From NCBI RefSeq assembly GCF_018130215.1, contig NZ_JAFCKQ010000061.1, positions 1 to 41,865 of the forward strand: a stretch of 41,865 nt of DNA. The letters run 5' to 3'. The notes under the pieces were generated by a model that saw only the letters and a program-made list of their open reading frames with translations, did not search any database and was not told the origin of the DNA. A program made the position numbers and the translations under genes. Of this stretch, positions 1-7,174 are shown one piece after another. Source of the stretch: Bradyrhizobium jicamae (GTDB lineage Bacteria; Pseudomonadota; Alphaproteobacteria; Rhizobiales; Xanthobacteraceae). Each line of letters starts with the position of its first letter. Within the stretch, counting starts at the first letter, position 1.

Positions 1-56
1 GAAAAATCAGAGACGGTGAGGATGACGTGGGCCATTCCGTTGATTTGGATCATCAT
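1..56 (-). CDS. VOC-family (glyoxalase-like) protein, N-terminus only
   Basis: Only the first 18 or so codons lie in the window; the gene runs off the left edge. The reverse strand reads ATG-ATG followed by residues resembling the first beta strand of glyoxalase/bleomycin-resistance (VOC) proteins (IQINGMAHVILTVSDF). A purine-rich AAAGGA lies about 6 bases upstream of the double ATG, which supports the start. VOC proteins are small metal-dependent enzymes or resistance proteins; no substrate can be assigned from this fragment. The family call rests on one short motif. Confidence 0.55.
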   Translation of the reverse strand, partial: MMIQINGMAHVILTVSDF

Positions 57-391
57 TCAAAATCCTTTGCCTGGCAGAAAGACCGTCTAGTAGGTTGGCG
101 CTCGGGAACCTTTTGAGTGCACCTCGGTGATCAAATCAAGACCTTGTCTCAGTCCAGGAGTGTGCGGCAAGGTCCGCCTTGGGTCAAAACGCGACCTCGT
201 TGGATGCTAATGCTTGTCCGCGACGCAATCGAAAGCGGAAATCTGGATGACGAGTGAAGATGTCGATTTGGGGCCGTAAGGCGACATGACGCTAGTGAAT
301 GCGATCAAGGCGCGCTTCTGCGGCTGAACGCTTTCATCTCTCTCGTGCTCAACGCGTGAAGAGCGAGGAGCTTGGCCCGATTGAACCGGAT
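57..391. other. Intergenic stretch without a recognisable gene
   Basis: Between the VOC gene start and the Cys-rich gene. The open frames here are short and shift into the shadow of the Cys-rich gene. I see no RNA gene, promoter or repeat that I can support. Confidence 0.5.
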
Positions 392-718
392 CTATGGAGA
401 CTCACTGCCGAAGAGTTTCTTGCCCGCAGCAGTGCAGGACATCGCATCCCTGCAGGGATCGCTCACCTCCGCCATGTGTGACTTTATGCAGGCCCTGATA
501 CCGCCGCTGCTCGGTACAACGCCGGCACACAGCTTCGTAACATCGGTCTTGCACACTTTTCCTGTCACACCTACCCCAGGCACGCGGGCCTCGCAGGTCT
601 CCGATAGCTCGGTCAAATGGGATTTGATGCAGGCCGTGATCCGGCCTTCGCCGGGCTGAACGCCGGGGCACAGTTTCTTGAGATCGCTGCCGCAGGGGTC
701 GCCCGCCGGTTGTGCCAT
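392..718 (-). pseudogene. Cysteine-rich-repeat protein lacking its export signal
   Basis: The 108-residue frame holds two copies of a cysteine-rich repeat (pattern C-x3-L-x2-LC-P/A-G-V-x-P-x3-G-x-I-x-AC-I-K-S-H, then a later C), the family seen in periplasmic proteins of Bradyrhizobium relatives. The second repeat covers roughly residues 55-95. The frame begins AQPAGDPC, which looks like the residues just after a signal-peptidase cleavage site. The in-frame codons upstream encode charged residues (…RQGWERAPVSIVS) instead of a hydrophobic signal. I infer that the 5' end was replaced or frameshifted, leaving an unexported or dead gene. A start at 718 is still possible, since no internal stop or other lesion is visible. 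Confidence 0.6.
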
Positions 719-1128
719 CGAGACGATTGATACTGGCGCACGTTCCCATCCCTGGCGCTGGGAACTACGGCGGCGGAGCAGGCCGATGGGCGTGCAAATT
801 GGCTCAGGTGGTTATCAATCACAGGCAGCAGCAGAGTTCGCTGGCCAACGCGCACTTGATGAATTTTTGGAGGAGCTCGCCAGAGTTGAGAGACGGAAGT
901 GAGTTCAAGCGTTCTACGAGTTAAGCTCCTGCTGGAGCGTCCGGTCTATCGCTTCAATGGTGAACGGCTTCCGAAGCGGTCCGCTTTTTGCTAGCTGCAA
1001 ATGGACCCGGTGAGTCTCCCCCAAGGAACGGGTCTGCGTCCTGGCTCGGCGCGCCATCTCCCGGCGGTGCCCCGGCCTTTTTTGGGCGCGCACTTAGCGC
1101 GCGCAGTAGTATGTGATTGGAGAGCTTT
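719..1128. other. Intergenic stretch, no supported gene
   Basis: Separates the Cys-rich gene from brnA. It contains GC-rich inverted sequence around 1083-1103 (GCGCGC…GCGCGC) but no T-tract in the orientation of the neighbouring genes. The open frames here have no recognisable domain. Confidence 0.4.
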
Positions 1129-1413
1129 TTAGCCGGCCTTTCGCTTCTTGATGGCCTTGGCGAGCGTTTCATCGATTCTGCTCTGCCAGCCAGGTCCCCC
1201 CGCTCTGAAGTGCTTGATCACGTATGGGCTAAGCCGCAGCGTCACCTGTTCCTTTGTCGGGGCCTTGTTGGGTCCCCGACCTCTGCGTATTTTCGGAAAT
1301 ACTTCATCGAACGGCTTGGCCTCGGCGAAGTCCTCTTTGGTCCAGATCGGGCTGTCGCTGACGTCGCGCATGTCCTTCGCGGTGTAGGGCTTTTTAGCGG
1401 CGGGTTTCTTCAT
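1129..1413 (-). CDS. brnA: BrnA-family antitoxin
   Basis: 94 residues. Lys/Ala-rich N-terminus (MKKPAAKKPYT), a middle segment with DSPIWTKEDFAEAKPFDE, and a C-terminal ribbon-helix-helix-like DNA-binding segment (QVTLRLSPYVIKHFRAGGPGWQSRIDETL, about residues 56-84). This is the usual BrnA arrangement: the N-terminus binds and neutralises BrnT, and the C-terminus binds the operator. It overlaps the end of the toxin gene by 20 bases, the toxin-first order normal for brnTA. Autoregulation by the BrnTA complex is known for the family and is inferred here; I did not identify an operator. Confidence 0.88.
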   Translation of the reverse strand: MKKPAAKKPYTAKDMRDVSDSPIWTKEDFAEAKPFDEVFPKIRRGRGPNKAPTKEQVTLRLSPYVIKHFRAGGPGWQSRIDETLAKAIKKRKAG

Positions 1414-1654
1414 AGAGTTCCCTTTCGTCTTTGCGGGCCGGACGCATGTTGATCACGCTCACGGCCTCTTGGCCGTAGACGGCGAAGACGACTGCAATCA
1501 CGCCCCGGATGTTGATGCCAATCGCCATCCAGCGATTCCCTTTGGCCTTGCGGACCAACGCAGTATCGAAGAACCGCTCGTTGAGATCAGCAAAATCCAT
1601 CCCATGCTTGTCGAGATTGGCGAGGCGTTTGCGTTCGTCCCAGATGATCTTCAC
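1394..1654 (-). CDS. brnT: BrnT-family toxin (RelE-fold ribonuclease)
   Basis: 86 residues, typical family length. Begins with the BrnT pattern of an acidic/aromatic start and a Lys-x-x-x-N-x-x-KHG motif (WDERKRLANLDKHGMDFADL), followed by a beta-rich core (RWMAIGINIRGVIAVVFAVYG) and a C-terminal R-P-A-R-x-x-E-R-E-x-Y-E motif characteristic of the family. BrnT acts as a ribosome-independent RNase held in check by BrnA. The gene sits between an upstream DUF6602 gene, whose reading frame overlaps its start by 68 bases on the same strand, and brnA. That overlap suggests co-transcription or translational coupling, or a displaced stop codon in the upstream gene. Confidence 0.9.
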   Translation of the reverse strand: MKIIWDERKRLANLDKHGMDFADLNERFFDTALVRKAKGNRWMAIGINIRGVIAVVFAVYGQEAVSVINMRPARKDERELYEETRR

Positions 1655-2474
1655 GAATTATTCCGTAACTACAAAATAATCGAAAGTCAAGGTTTGCGCG
1701 CGGTATTGTTGCACCGTCGTCGTCAGGCAGGTAGGCGTTCAGGTCGATGGGATGGATCGTGTAGTTGCGCTGCCCCTTGAGCAGAGACGTGTAAAAGCGC
1801 ATCAGCCCGTCCTTGCCCCAGCCATAGAGCTCAGATGCCGGTTTGTGGGCGACCCGTCCGGCAAACCAATCATCCTTTAGAATGCAGACGCCGTGGATGA
1901 AGGTTTCGGGGTTCCCGAGAATCGCTGAGAGGCGCTGCTTGAAGTCGGCAAAGGTCTTTCCGAAGCCATCCTGTGCAAAGGCTAGGACATAGTTGCGCGG
2001 AGGGACGTCGCGCGTCTTTGGAACAGGCTCCTTGGGGACGACCCGGTCACCCTCTACGACAAGGTTGGGAACGATGTAGTGTCGCTGCTCTCCAAGCTTG
2101 CGAATTGTTCGGATCGCTGCCAGCGATTTTTCAAACTCAGCTTTGTTGAGGAGCGACTTCACCTCGATTGTCGCATAGACGGTCTCAACGGGAAAAAGAC
2201 ATGCCCCGAACTCGGACAGGAGGGGAGCGTTGTGGAAAATGTCATAGATCACAATGTCGATCTGTGGGCTGGCCTCGCCGTTGGCAGCGATGATAACCCC
2301 TGTTCCGATCGAGAAGCGCTTCGGAAGGATGCGCGTCAAAATGCCTTTGATGATTTCCTCGGCGATCCGGCCGCGCTCGCCCATGTGCGGCATCGAGGTC
2401 GCGAGTTCGTCCCGCGATTGGCGCGCCATCAGTTGGAGCATCCGCAAGTACGTGAGGTGTTGGCTCGGGGGCAA
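1587..2474 (-). CDS. DUF6602-like protein, probable PD-(D/E)xK nuclease fold
   Basis: 295 residues from a TTG codon; a start at the downstream ATGs (residues 12 or 16) is also possible. The N-terminal half matches the DUF6602 layout: helix with GERGRIAEEIIKGIL (residues 32-46), then a beta strand QIDIVIYD (71-78) and ATIEVKS (101-107). Read together, E39/E40, D73 and E104-x-K106 give the E…D…ExK pattern of the restriction-endonuclease superfamily, so a nuclease role is plausible; this is inference. The gene lies directly after an integrase C-terminus and before brnTA. Its last 23 or so codons overlap brnT and look unlike the rest, so the native C-terminus may be lost. Confidence 0.7.
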   Translation of the reverse strand: MPPSQHLTYLRMLQLMARQSRDELATSMPHMGERGRIAEEIIKGILTRILPKRFSIGTGVIIAANGEASPQIDIVIYDIFHNAPLLSEFGACLFPVETVYATIEVKSLLNKAEFEKSLAAIRTIRKLGEQRHYIVPNLVVEGDRVVPKEPVPKTRDVPPRNYVLAFAQDGFGKTFADFKQRLSAILGNPETFIHGVCILKDDWFAGRVAHKPASELYGWGKDGLMRFYTSLLKGQRNYTIHPIDLNAYLPDDDGATIPRANLDFRLFCSYGIIREDHLGRTQTPRQSRQAWDGFC

Positions 2475-2475
2475 C

Positions 2476-2718
2476 TCACACGGCCTTTTTGGAACGCCGA
2501 GAAGTGGACGTTCCCGGCGCTGGCACCGGCAGCAGATCCGCCCGTCCCGCCTCGGTGCTCGCCATCGTGTGCTTGTAGCGATCGGCCGAGTCCGGGTCTT
2601 TCCAACGGCCGGTGCGCGTGAGGTCGTTGGTACCGCCGAAACCAGAAGAGGCTTTATCGCAATCGCTGTTGATCATGCTGGCTTGATAACCCTGACGTGA
2701 GACAGATTCAGCCAACAT
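2476..2718 (-). pseudogene. Tyrosine recombinase (integrase) C-terminal remnant
   Basis: The last 50 residues read like the C-terminus of a phage-type integrase: RTGRWKDPDSADRYKH, where the final Tyr corresponds to the usual nucleophile position, followed by MASTEAGRADLLPVPAP and a basic tail. The preceding residues of the frame do not resemble an integrase core and no box I (Arg) or HxxR motif is present. The catalytic domain has therefore been lost or frameshifted. It ends one base before the DUF6602 start, consistent with a decayed mobile element whose cargo is DUF6602-brnTA. Confidence 0.6.
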
Positions 2719-2782
2719 TCGCTACGTTCACTGTAGGGATCGTTGTCGCCTTACTGCTTCGTCGTCAAGCGCGGCACGAGAC

Positions 2783-2890
2783 ATGGACGTCAAGGAGCCG
2801 CCGGCCAGCACCTCCATCGGAGCGGGATCGCTCCTCGGCTTCGGCACCTGCGTGGAGATCGAAGTGGTGGCGTTCGTGCCGTCGCGCTGA
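2783..2890 (+). pseudogene. Possible Rid-family (RidA-like) C-terminal fragment
   Basis: A 35-residue frame whose end resembles the last strand-helix-strand of Rid/YjgF proteins: PPASTSIGAGSLL… then CVEIEVVAFVP, with the family's usual V-E-I-E-x-x-A ending. The upstream in-frame residues (Ser/Ala-rich) do not match the rest of a Rid domain, so this is at best a fragment. Rid proteins deaminate reactive enamine/imine intermediates. The assignment rests on a single motif. Confidence 0.33.
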
Positions 2891-3133
2891 CGCGCCGAGC
2901 CACCTAGGGGCCTGCCACGGGAGCTGAAAGGCCCCTATCGGGGCGATAGCCATCTTTCGATCCGCGTTATTGAGATAAGCCGTTGAAATCGCGTTAAATG
3001 CGACCGCGGTCCGAGCGCGCCATAAACCCACGTTTGGCCTTGAAGTCGCTGGCCAACTCGGGCCGCGTCGGGGGATGGAAATGGCCGCGAGCGAGCGGCG
3101 GCCCTGAATGACCAGCCGTCGTCTCCGCAACGT

Positions 3134-3268
3134 TCATCGTGCTGATACCACGATCAGTAGTCGGATGAAGCGCGACTGAAATTCGGGCTCGACGTTCAGC
3201 AGCGTTCCCCTTAGCTCGTCGATCCGCTGCTCAGCGACCCCGCGCCGCCAAAGGCCGCGGTGCACCAT
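3134..3268 (-). CDS. Small ORF after the cyclase gene, function unknown
   Basis: 44 residues from an ATG placed 18 bases after the cyclase stop. The frame remains open upstream, over the cyclase's last codons, as ELNLYRNI. The composition (RIDELRGTLLNVEPEF…RFIRLLIVV) looks protein-like. It could be a small co-transcribed gene, or the former C-terminal part of a longer protein displaced by a frameshift. I recognise no family. Confidence 0.3.
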   Translation of the reverse strand: MVHRGLWRRGVAEQRIDELRGTLLNVEPEFQSRFIRLLIVVSAR

Positions 3269-3285
3269 TATGTTGCGGTAAAGGT

Positions 3286-6200
3286 TCAGCTCGCTTTGGC
3301 TACCCGTTCGCGATCAGCCTTGACGCGGCGCTCGACCAGCGCCGAACCTTGCTGAGCGGCGATCCGCTGCGCTTCCGCTAGGTCCTCGAGGCCACCCGGG
3401 CTATCGCCGGATTGCAGTCGTAATAGACCGCGTAACCGGTGAAACTCGCCAGCTGTCCAGCGCTCGCCCGTATCGATCTCCTCGGCTATCCCTGCCAGCG
3501 TCGCGAGCCCTTCCTCGGGGCGGTGTGCCCTGACGCAGCCGGCGGCAAACACCACGCACCACGCAGACAGCGAGGGCAGGCGCTCGGCGATCATGCGTCC
3601 CATGCCGTGCTGCGCCAGACGGAAGCCTTTTTCAACAAATCCCCGATGAATGTCAGCCATGCCTGCAAGCAGATCGGCGTGCGGCCGCCAGTAGGGCAGG
3701 TCCTGCTGCAGCGTGAGGTCCCGCAACCGCGCGGCATGGAAGGCAAGCTCGTTGGCATCTTCCATCAAGGCGGCGAGCAGGCCGCCTGCGAAAGCGGTGG
3801 CATGGCAAATCGTCTGGTAGTGGCCGCTCGCGTTGGCATCGTCGAGCGCAGCCTTGCGCCAGACGCCGGCTCGTTTGGTGTCGCCGAGCATGGTCCAGGC
3901 TTCGGCAAGCCCAACCTTGACGGTGACGGCATGGACGGTGGCGCCGACCTTGTTCAGCGCCTCGTTGTGTCGTTCAGGAACAAACAAATTCTGGAATAGC
4001 TCAAACTGAGCGATCGCCGCGTCGAACTCACCACGGAACAGCAAAGTCGTGCCCATGCAGCGATGCGCGATCAGTTTGTCGAGGGTACTGCCATGCGCCG
4101 CCACCTGCATGATTTGGCGTGCCATTTCGAACCGAACATCGGTCTCGTTGAAGCGGGCGATCCAGTTCAGGAACAGCGCCGGAACGATGCGTTCGCCGCC
4201 GCCGATGCGCGCCGAAAGCTCGACAGCTTGCGCTATCTGCCGCTCGACTTCGCCCGCGCCATAGCCACGTGCTGCGATCAGTGGCCCCAGAATGGCAAGG
4301 CGCAAGTCGAATTCTCGGACGTCACGTTCGCCTCCCGGTGGAAGGCGTGAGGTCTGCTCCAGCGCCGCGGTGAAATGTGCGACCGCCTCCATGGCCGCCG
4401 ACCGACGCGCGGCGTCGCGTCCTGCCTTCTCCAGATAGACGATGGCGGCGGAATGGTCCCCGGCTTCCGCGAACTGGTGCGCCAGCACGTGCGGCATGCT
4501 GTCGACGATTGCGGGAAATCTCGCCTCGATGGTGTTGGCAATCAGTTTGTGGACGCGCACTCGGTCGCGCCGCAGCAGCAGGTGATAGGCGGCGTCGCGC
4601 AGCAGCGCGTGGCGGAAATCGACGACATCACCGAAGCCACTGGGACGGGTGACGAAGATGCCGCTTTCGACCAACCCCTCGATGCTCTCCCGCATAGCGG
4701 CCTCGCCGAAGGGCGATACCGCTATCATCAGATCGAGCGGGATGTCGCGCCCGATAGCCGCCGCAAGCTGCGCCGTCTCACGGCCATTTTCGAGCAGGTC
4801 GAGCCGCGCCAGCAGAATTTCGTTCAGGGTCACCGGGATCGCCGTCGCATCCGTCGCGCCGGGAGAGACGTCCCCTATCGCCTGCAGGCTGCGGGCCAAT
4901 TCCTCAGCAAAGATCGGAATGCCGTCCGAGCGCACCACAATCGCATCGATCATACTGATCGGCATCTTGCGCTCGGTGGCGATGGTATTTACGAGCCGTC
5001 TGATCTCGTCGGGCTGCAGCCGCGCCAGCTGAAGAATGCTCGCGCCAGAACGCCGCGCCCATTGCGGCATCTCCTCCGGGCGCATAGTCGCAACCAGCAA
5101 TACCGGAAGGCCGCGGATCATTTCGGCCAGCTGCTCCAGCCATTCGTTGGTCGAGGGATCCGCCCAGTGCACGTCCTCGATGACGATGATTGGACTCTCG
5201 CGCGAGATCGCCTCGACTATGTCGAGCAGTGCCGCGATAGTGCGTGCCCTGACTTCTGTGGGCGCAAGCCGTAGCAATAGCCTGCGGTCGCTGCTCTCGC
5301 GCCGCAACAGCTCGGCGATTAGTGCCAGCCGTTCGGGGCTTGCCTGGCCGAGCCCGCGCAGCATTGCGTCGAGCTTGTCGAGCTGGCGCACGTCAGCATC
5401 CGGCGCTTCTACGCCCGTCATGTAGTCGAGATAGTGGGTGATCGGGTGGAACGGGCGGTTGGCGTGGATCGGTGAACATTGCAACACCACACGCTGTTCC
5501 GGTCTGATCTCGAGCCTGCGGTGCATCTCCTCGATCAGGCGCGACTTTCCAATTCCGGCCTCGCCGGTGATCACGACGATCTGGCCTTGGCCGAGCAGGG
5601 CCGCGGCGGCACGGTCGACCAGTCGGGAGATCTCGTGCTCGCGACTGATCATGGGCAAGCTGACGGCGCCGTGCACGGCGTCGAAGCGGGTCGCTCCCCG
5701 CTGTTCCCCGATCACACGATAGGCCATGACTGGCGCGTCGAAGCCCTTCAGGCTTCGCATGCCGAGATTGACCAGGCGGAAGTGTCCGCCGATTATTTTT
5801 GCAGTCGTTTCCGCGATGAGCACCTCGCCGCCCCCGGCTTCGCCTTGCAGCCGTGCGGCAAGGTTGGGGGCTTCGCCAACCAGCGAATCCCGCTCGATGG
5901 CGGCATGGCCGACCAAGTCGCCGACCACGACCGGCCCCGTCGCGATGCCAATCCGTACCCGGAGTTTTTCTCCGCTTGGTGTGACGAGCTTGCTGATTTC
6001 CTCGGCGAGCATCAGCCCGGTAGCAACCGCGCGTGCCGCGTCGTCCTCGCGCGCGCGCGGATATCCGTAGGTCGCGAGCACGCCATCCCCGACATAGCGC
6101 AGCACGTATCCGCCATAGCGATCGATTAGCGTGGCGCAGGCATCTTTGTAGCTGGTGAGGAGCTCCAGCACGATCTCGGGGTCGAAATCGGAGGAAATTC

Positions 6201-6528
6201 TGGTGTAGCCGACGAGGTCGCAGAACATGGTCGTGACCTGCCGCCGCTCGGCTTTGGCAAGCGGCCGCTGCGCAGGCGCCCGAGGGGCGGATTTCTCTTT
6301 CGGCTCGGGCCGCTGCACTTCCACGGCAAGCTTTGCGATCGCATCGAGTAGCCGGCGGCGATGTCCGACTGACGTGACGCCCAGTTCGACGAGATCGGTC
6401 GAGGTCAGATGCGCCAAGTTGCCAGCGTCGATGTCGTTGTCGACGAACGCCTGTAGGTAGCCGGACAGCCCTAGCTGTTCCAGCCATCGCTTGACAAAAC
6501 CCGCGTTCGGTCCGTTCGGCTTGGGCAT
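3286..6528 (-). CDS. SAM - class III nucleotidyl cyclase - AAA-type ATPase - TPR-like regulator
   Basis: 1080 residues. Order of domains: a SAM domain at about 8-68 (VKRWLEQLGL…LTSTDLVELGVTSVGHRRRLL); a class III adenylate/guanylate cyclase domain at about 92-275, with the two metal-binding aspartates at D104 (MFCDLVGYT) and D148 (YVGDGVLA); an AAA/NACHT-like ATPase with Walker A GEAGIGKS (322-329) and Walker B-like IIVIEDVHWAD further on; then a long alpha-helical C-terminal half of the TPR/MalT type. The family is widespread in rhizobia and is taken to make cAMP in response to an unknown ligand sensed by the helical repeats. The gene stands alone on the reverse strand. The metal-binding core looks intact, so cyclase activity is plausible but unproven. 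Confidence 0.9.
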   Translation of the reverse strand: MPKPNGPNAGFVKRWLEQLGLSGYLQAFVDNDIDAGNLAHLTSTDLVELGVTSVGHRRRLLDAIAKLAVEVQRPEPKEKSAPRAPAQRPLAKAERRQVTTMFCDLVGYTRISSDFDPEIVLELLTSYKDACATLIDRYGGYVLRYVGDGVLATYGYPRAREDDAARAVATGLMLAEEISKLVTPSGEKLRVRIGIATGPVVVGDLVGHAAIERDSLVGEAPNLAARLQGEAGGGEVLIAETTAKIIGGHFRLVNLGMRSLKGFDAPVMAYRVIGEQRGATRFDAVHGAVSLPMISREHEISRLVDRAAAALLGQGQIVVITGEAGIGKSRLIEEMHRRLEIRPEQRVVLQCSPIHANRPFHPITHYLDYMTGVEAPDADVRQLDKLDAMLRGLGQASPERLALIAELLRRESSDRRLLLRLAPTEVRARTIAALLDIVEAISRESPIIVIEDVHWADPSTNEWLEQLAEMIRGLPVLLVATMRPEEMPQWARRSGASILQLARLQPDEIRRLVNTIATERKMPISMIDAIVVRSDGIPIFAEELARSLQAIGDVSPGATDATAIPVTLNEILLARLDLLENGRETAQLAAAIGRDIPLDLMIAVSPFGEAAMRESIEGLVESGIFVTRPSGFGDVVDFRHALLRDAAYHLLLRRDRVRVHKLIANTIEARFPAIVDSMPHVLAHQFAEAGDHSAAIVYLEKAGRDAARRSAAMEAVAHFTAALEQTSRLPPGGERDVREFDLRLAILGPLIAARGYGAGEVERQIAQAVELSARIGGGERIVPALFLNWIARFNETDVRFEMARQIMQVAAHGSTLDKLIAHRCMGTTLLFRGEFDAAIAQFELFQNLFVPERHNEALNKVGATVHAVTVKVGLAEAWTMLGDTKRAGVWRKAALDDANASGHYQTICHATAFAGGLLAALMEDANELAFHAARLRDLTLQQDLPYWRPHADLLAGMADIHRGFVEKGFRLAQHGMGRMIAERLPSLSAWCVVFAAGCVRAHRPEEGLATLAGIAEEIDTGERWTAGEFHRLRGLLRLQSGDSPGGLEDLAEAQRIAAQQGSALVERRVKADRERVAKAS

Positions 6529-6629
6529 GCGGTCTGCTGTGCCTCACCGTATCCGTTTGCGAACGCAATCGCAATACGACGGAGCATCGCCATTTCAGAA
6601 AACCCGCTGCTTCGCACGGAAGTCGCGTC

Positions 6630-6684
6630 TCAGCCGATGATCTCGTCGGCGGCCGCCAGCATCGACGGCGGAAACTCCAATCCT
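6630..6684 (-). pseudogene. ABC substrate-binding protein (ABC_sub_bind), C-terminal remnant
   Basis: The reverse strand encodes LEFPPSMLAAADEIIG and a stop, the signature C-terminus of ABC_sub_bind-type periplasmic proteins. The rest of the gene is absent: the frame upstream does not encode a binding protein. The 65 bases 6617-6681 match 63 of 65 bases of the end and downstream flank of the intact copy at 37881-37945. The fragment therefore came from a closely related gene together with its 3' flank. Confidence 0.75.
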
Positions 6685-6707
6685 TGATCAGACTTCCGGA
6701 GGCTCAT

Positions 6708-6887
6708 TTGGGCAATGGGGGATCGACGCCCAAGTTTAAGAGCGCGTTCATCGAGCATTTCGTGGCCAGCTTCGTCGGCTTCGCGATCATGACTGCCGCC
6801 GCATGGCTGTTGGATCGGGCGGAACGGGTACCAAATCTCTTCGTGGATGTGGCGCAGGCTCCCGGGACGAAGCCGAGCGCGGCGTGA
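6708..6887 (+). CDS. Small single-helix membrane protein
   Basis: 59 residues from a TTG codon preceded by a perfect GGAGG (6698-6702) five bases away. One predicted transmembrane segment (FVASFVGFAIMTAAAWLL) lies near the centre, followed by a basic/acidic tail. No family recognised. The competing reverse frame over the same bases is basic and low in complexity, so the forward frame is preferred; support is moderate because the start codon is unusual. Confidence 0.4.
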   Translation: MGNGGSTPKFKSAFIEHFVASFVGFAIMTAAAWLLDRAERVPNLFVDVAQAPGTKPSAA

Positions 6888-7174
6888 TGCGATCCGGTCA
6901 CCGACGATCGTAAGCACTCTGATCCTGATCCCGACCGGAGTGGCGAATAACGGGGCGGAGCATGCTAAACCTTCATAACTATGTATGCTTCTTTTTCTAC
7001 CTCCTTGATCTGGATCAAGATCACGGAAGGCATAAGGCCAAGGAAGGCAGTACGTGCCCATTGACCCTTGAATCCCGCCTGGAGTTTCAGCGAAGGTGGG
7101 TAAACATGATGCACGCAATGCAATTGGCTGGGACCGGTCGGTGAGTTCGCGACGGCACTGAGGATTGACGCGCG
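6888..7174. other. Leader region of the TAXI gene
   Basis: No gene is supported. The stretch contains a pyrimidine-rich segment near 6985-7004, the FixK/Fnr box listed separately, and a GAGGA motif about ten bases before the TAXI start. Confidence 0.5.
7005..7018 (+). promoter_or_regulatory. FixK/Fnr-type box
   Basis: TTGATCTGGATCAA, a perfect TTGAT-N4-ATCAA palindrome as bound by Fnr/FixK regulators under low oxygen. Its centre is about 163 bases upstream of the TAXI gene start. If it acts at the usual -41.5 position, transcription would begin near 7053 with a leader of about 120 bases. The palindrome is seen directly; the target gene is inferred. Confidence 0.6.

Noticed and set aside
722..746. 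EcfG-like sequence before the Cys-rich frame (reverse strand)
   Set aside because: The -10 reads CGTC and would place the transcription start inside the ATG; probably chance.
1083..1103. GCGCGC hairpin after brnA
   Set aside because: No T-tract follows the stem in the direction of transcription, so I do not call it a terminator.
5393..6574. 393-residue reverse frame beside the cyclase gene
   Set aside because: It lies over the 5' half of the cyclase gene in another frame, is Arg-rich and has no domain; a shadow.
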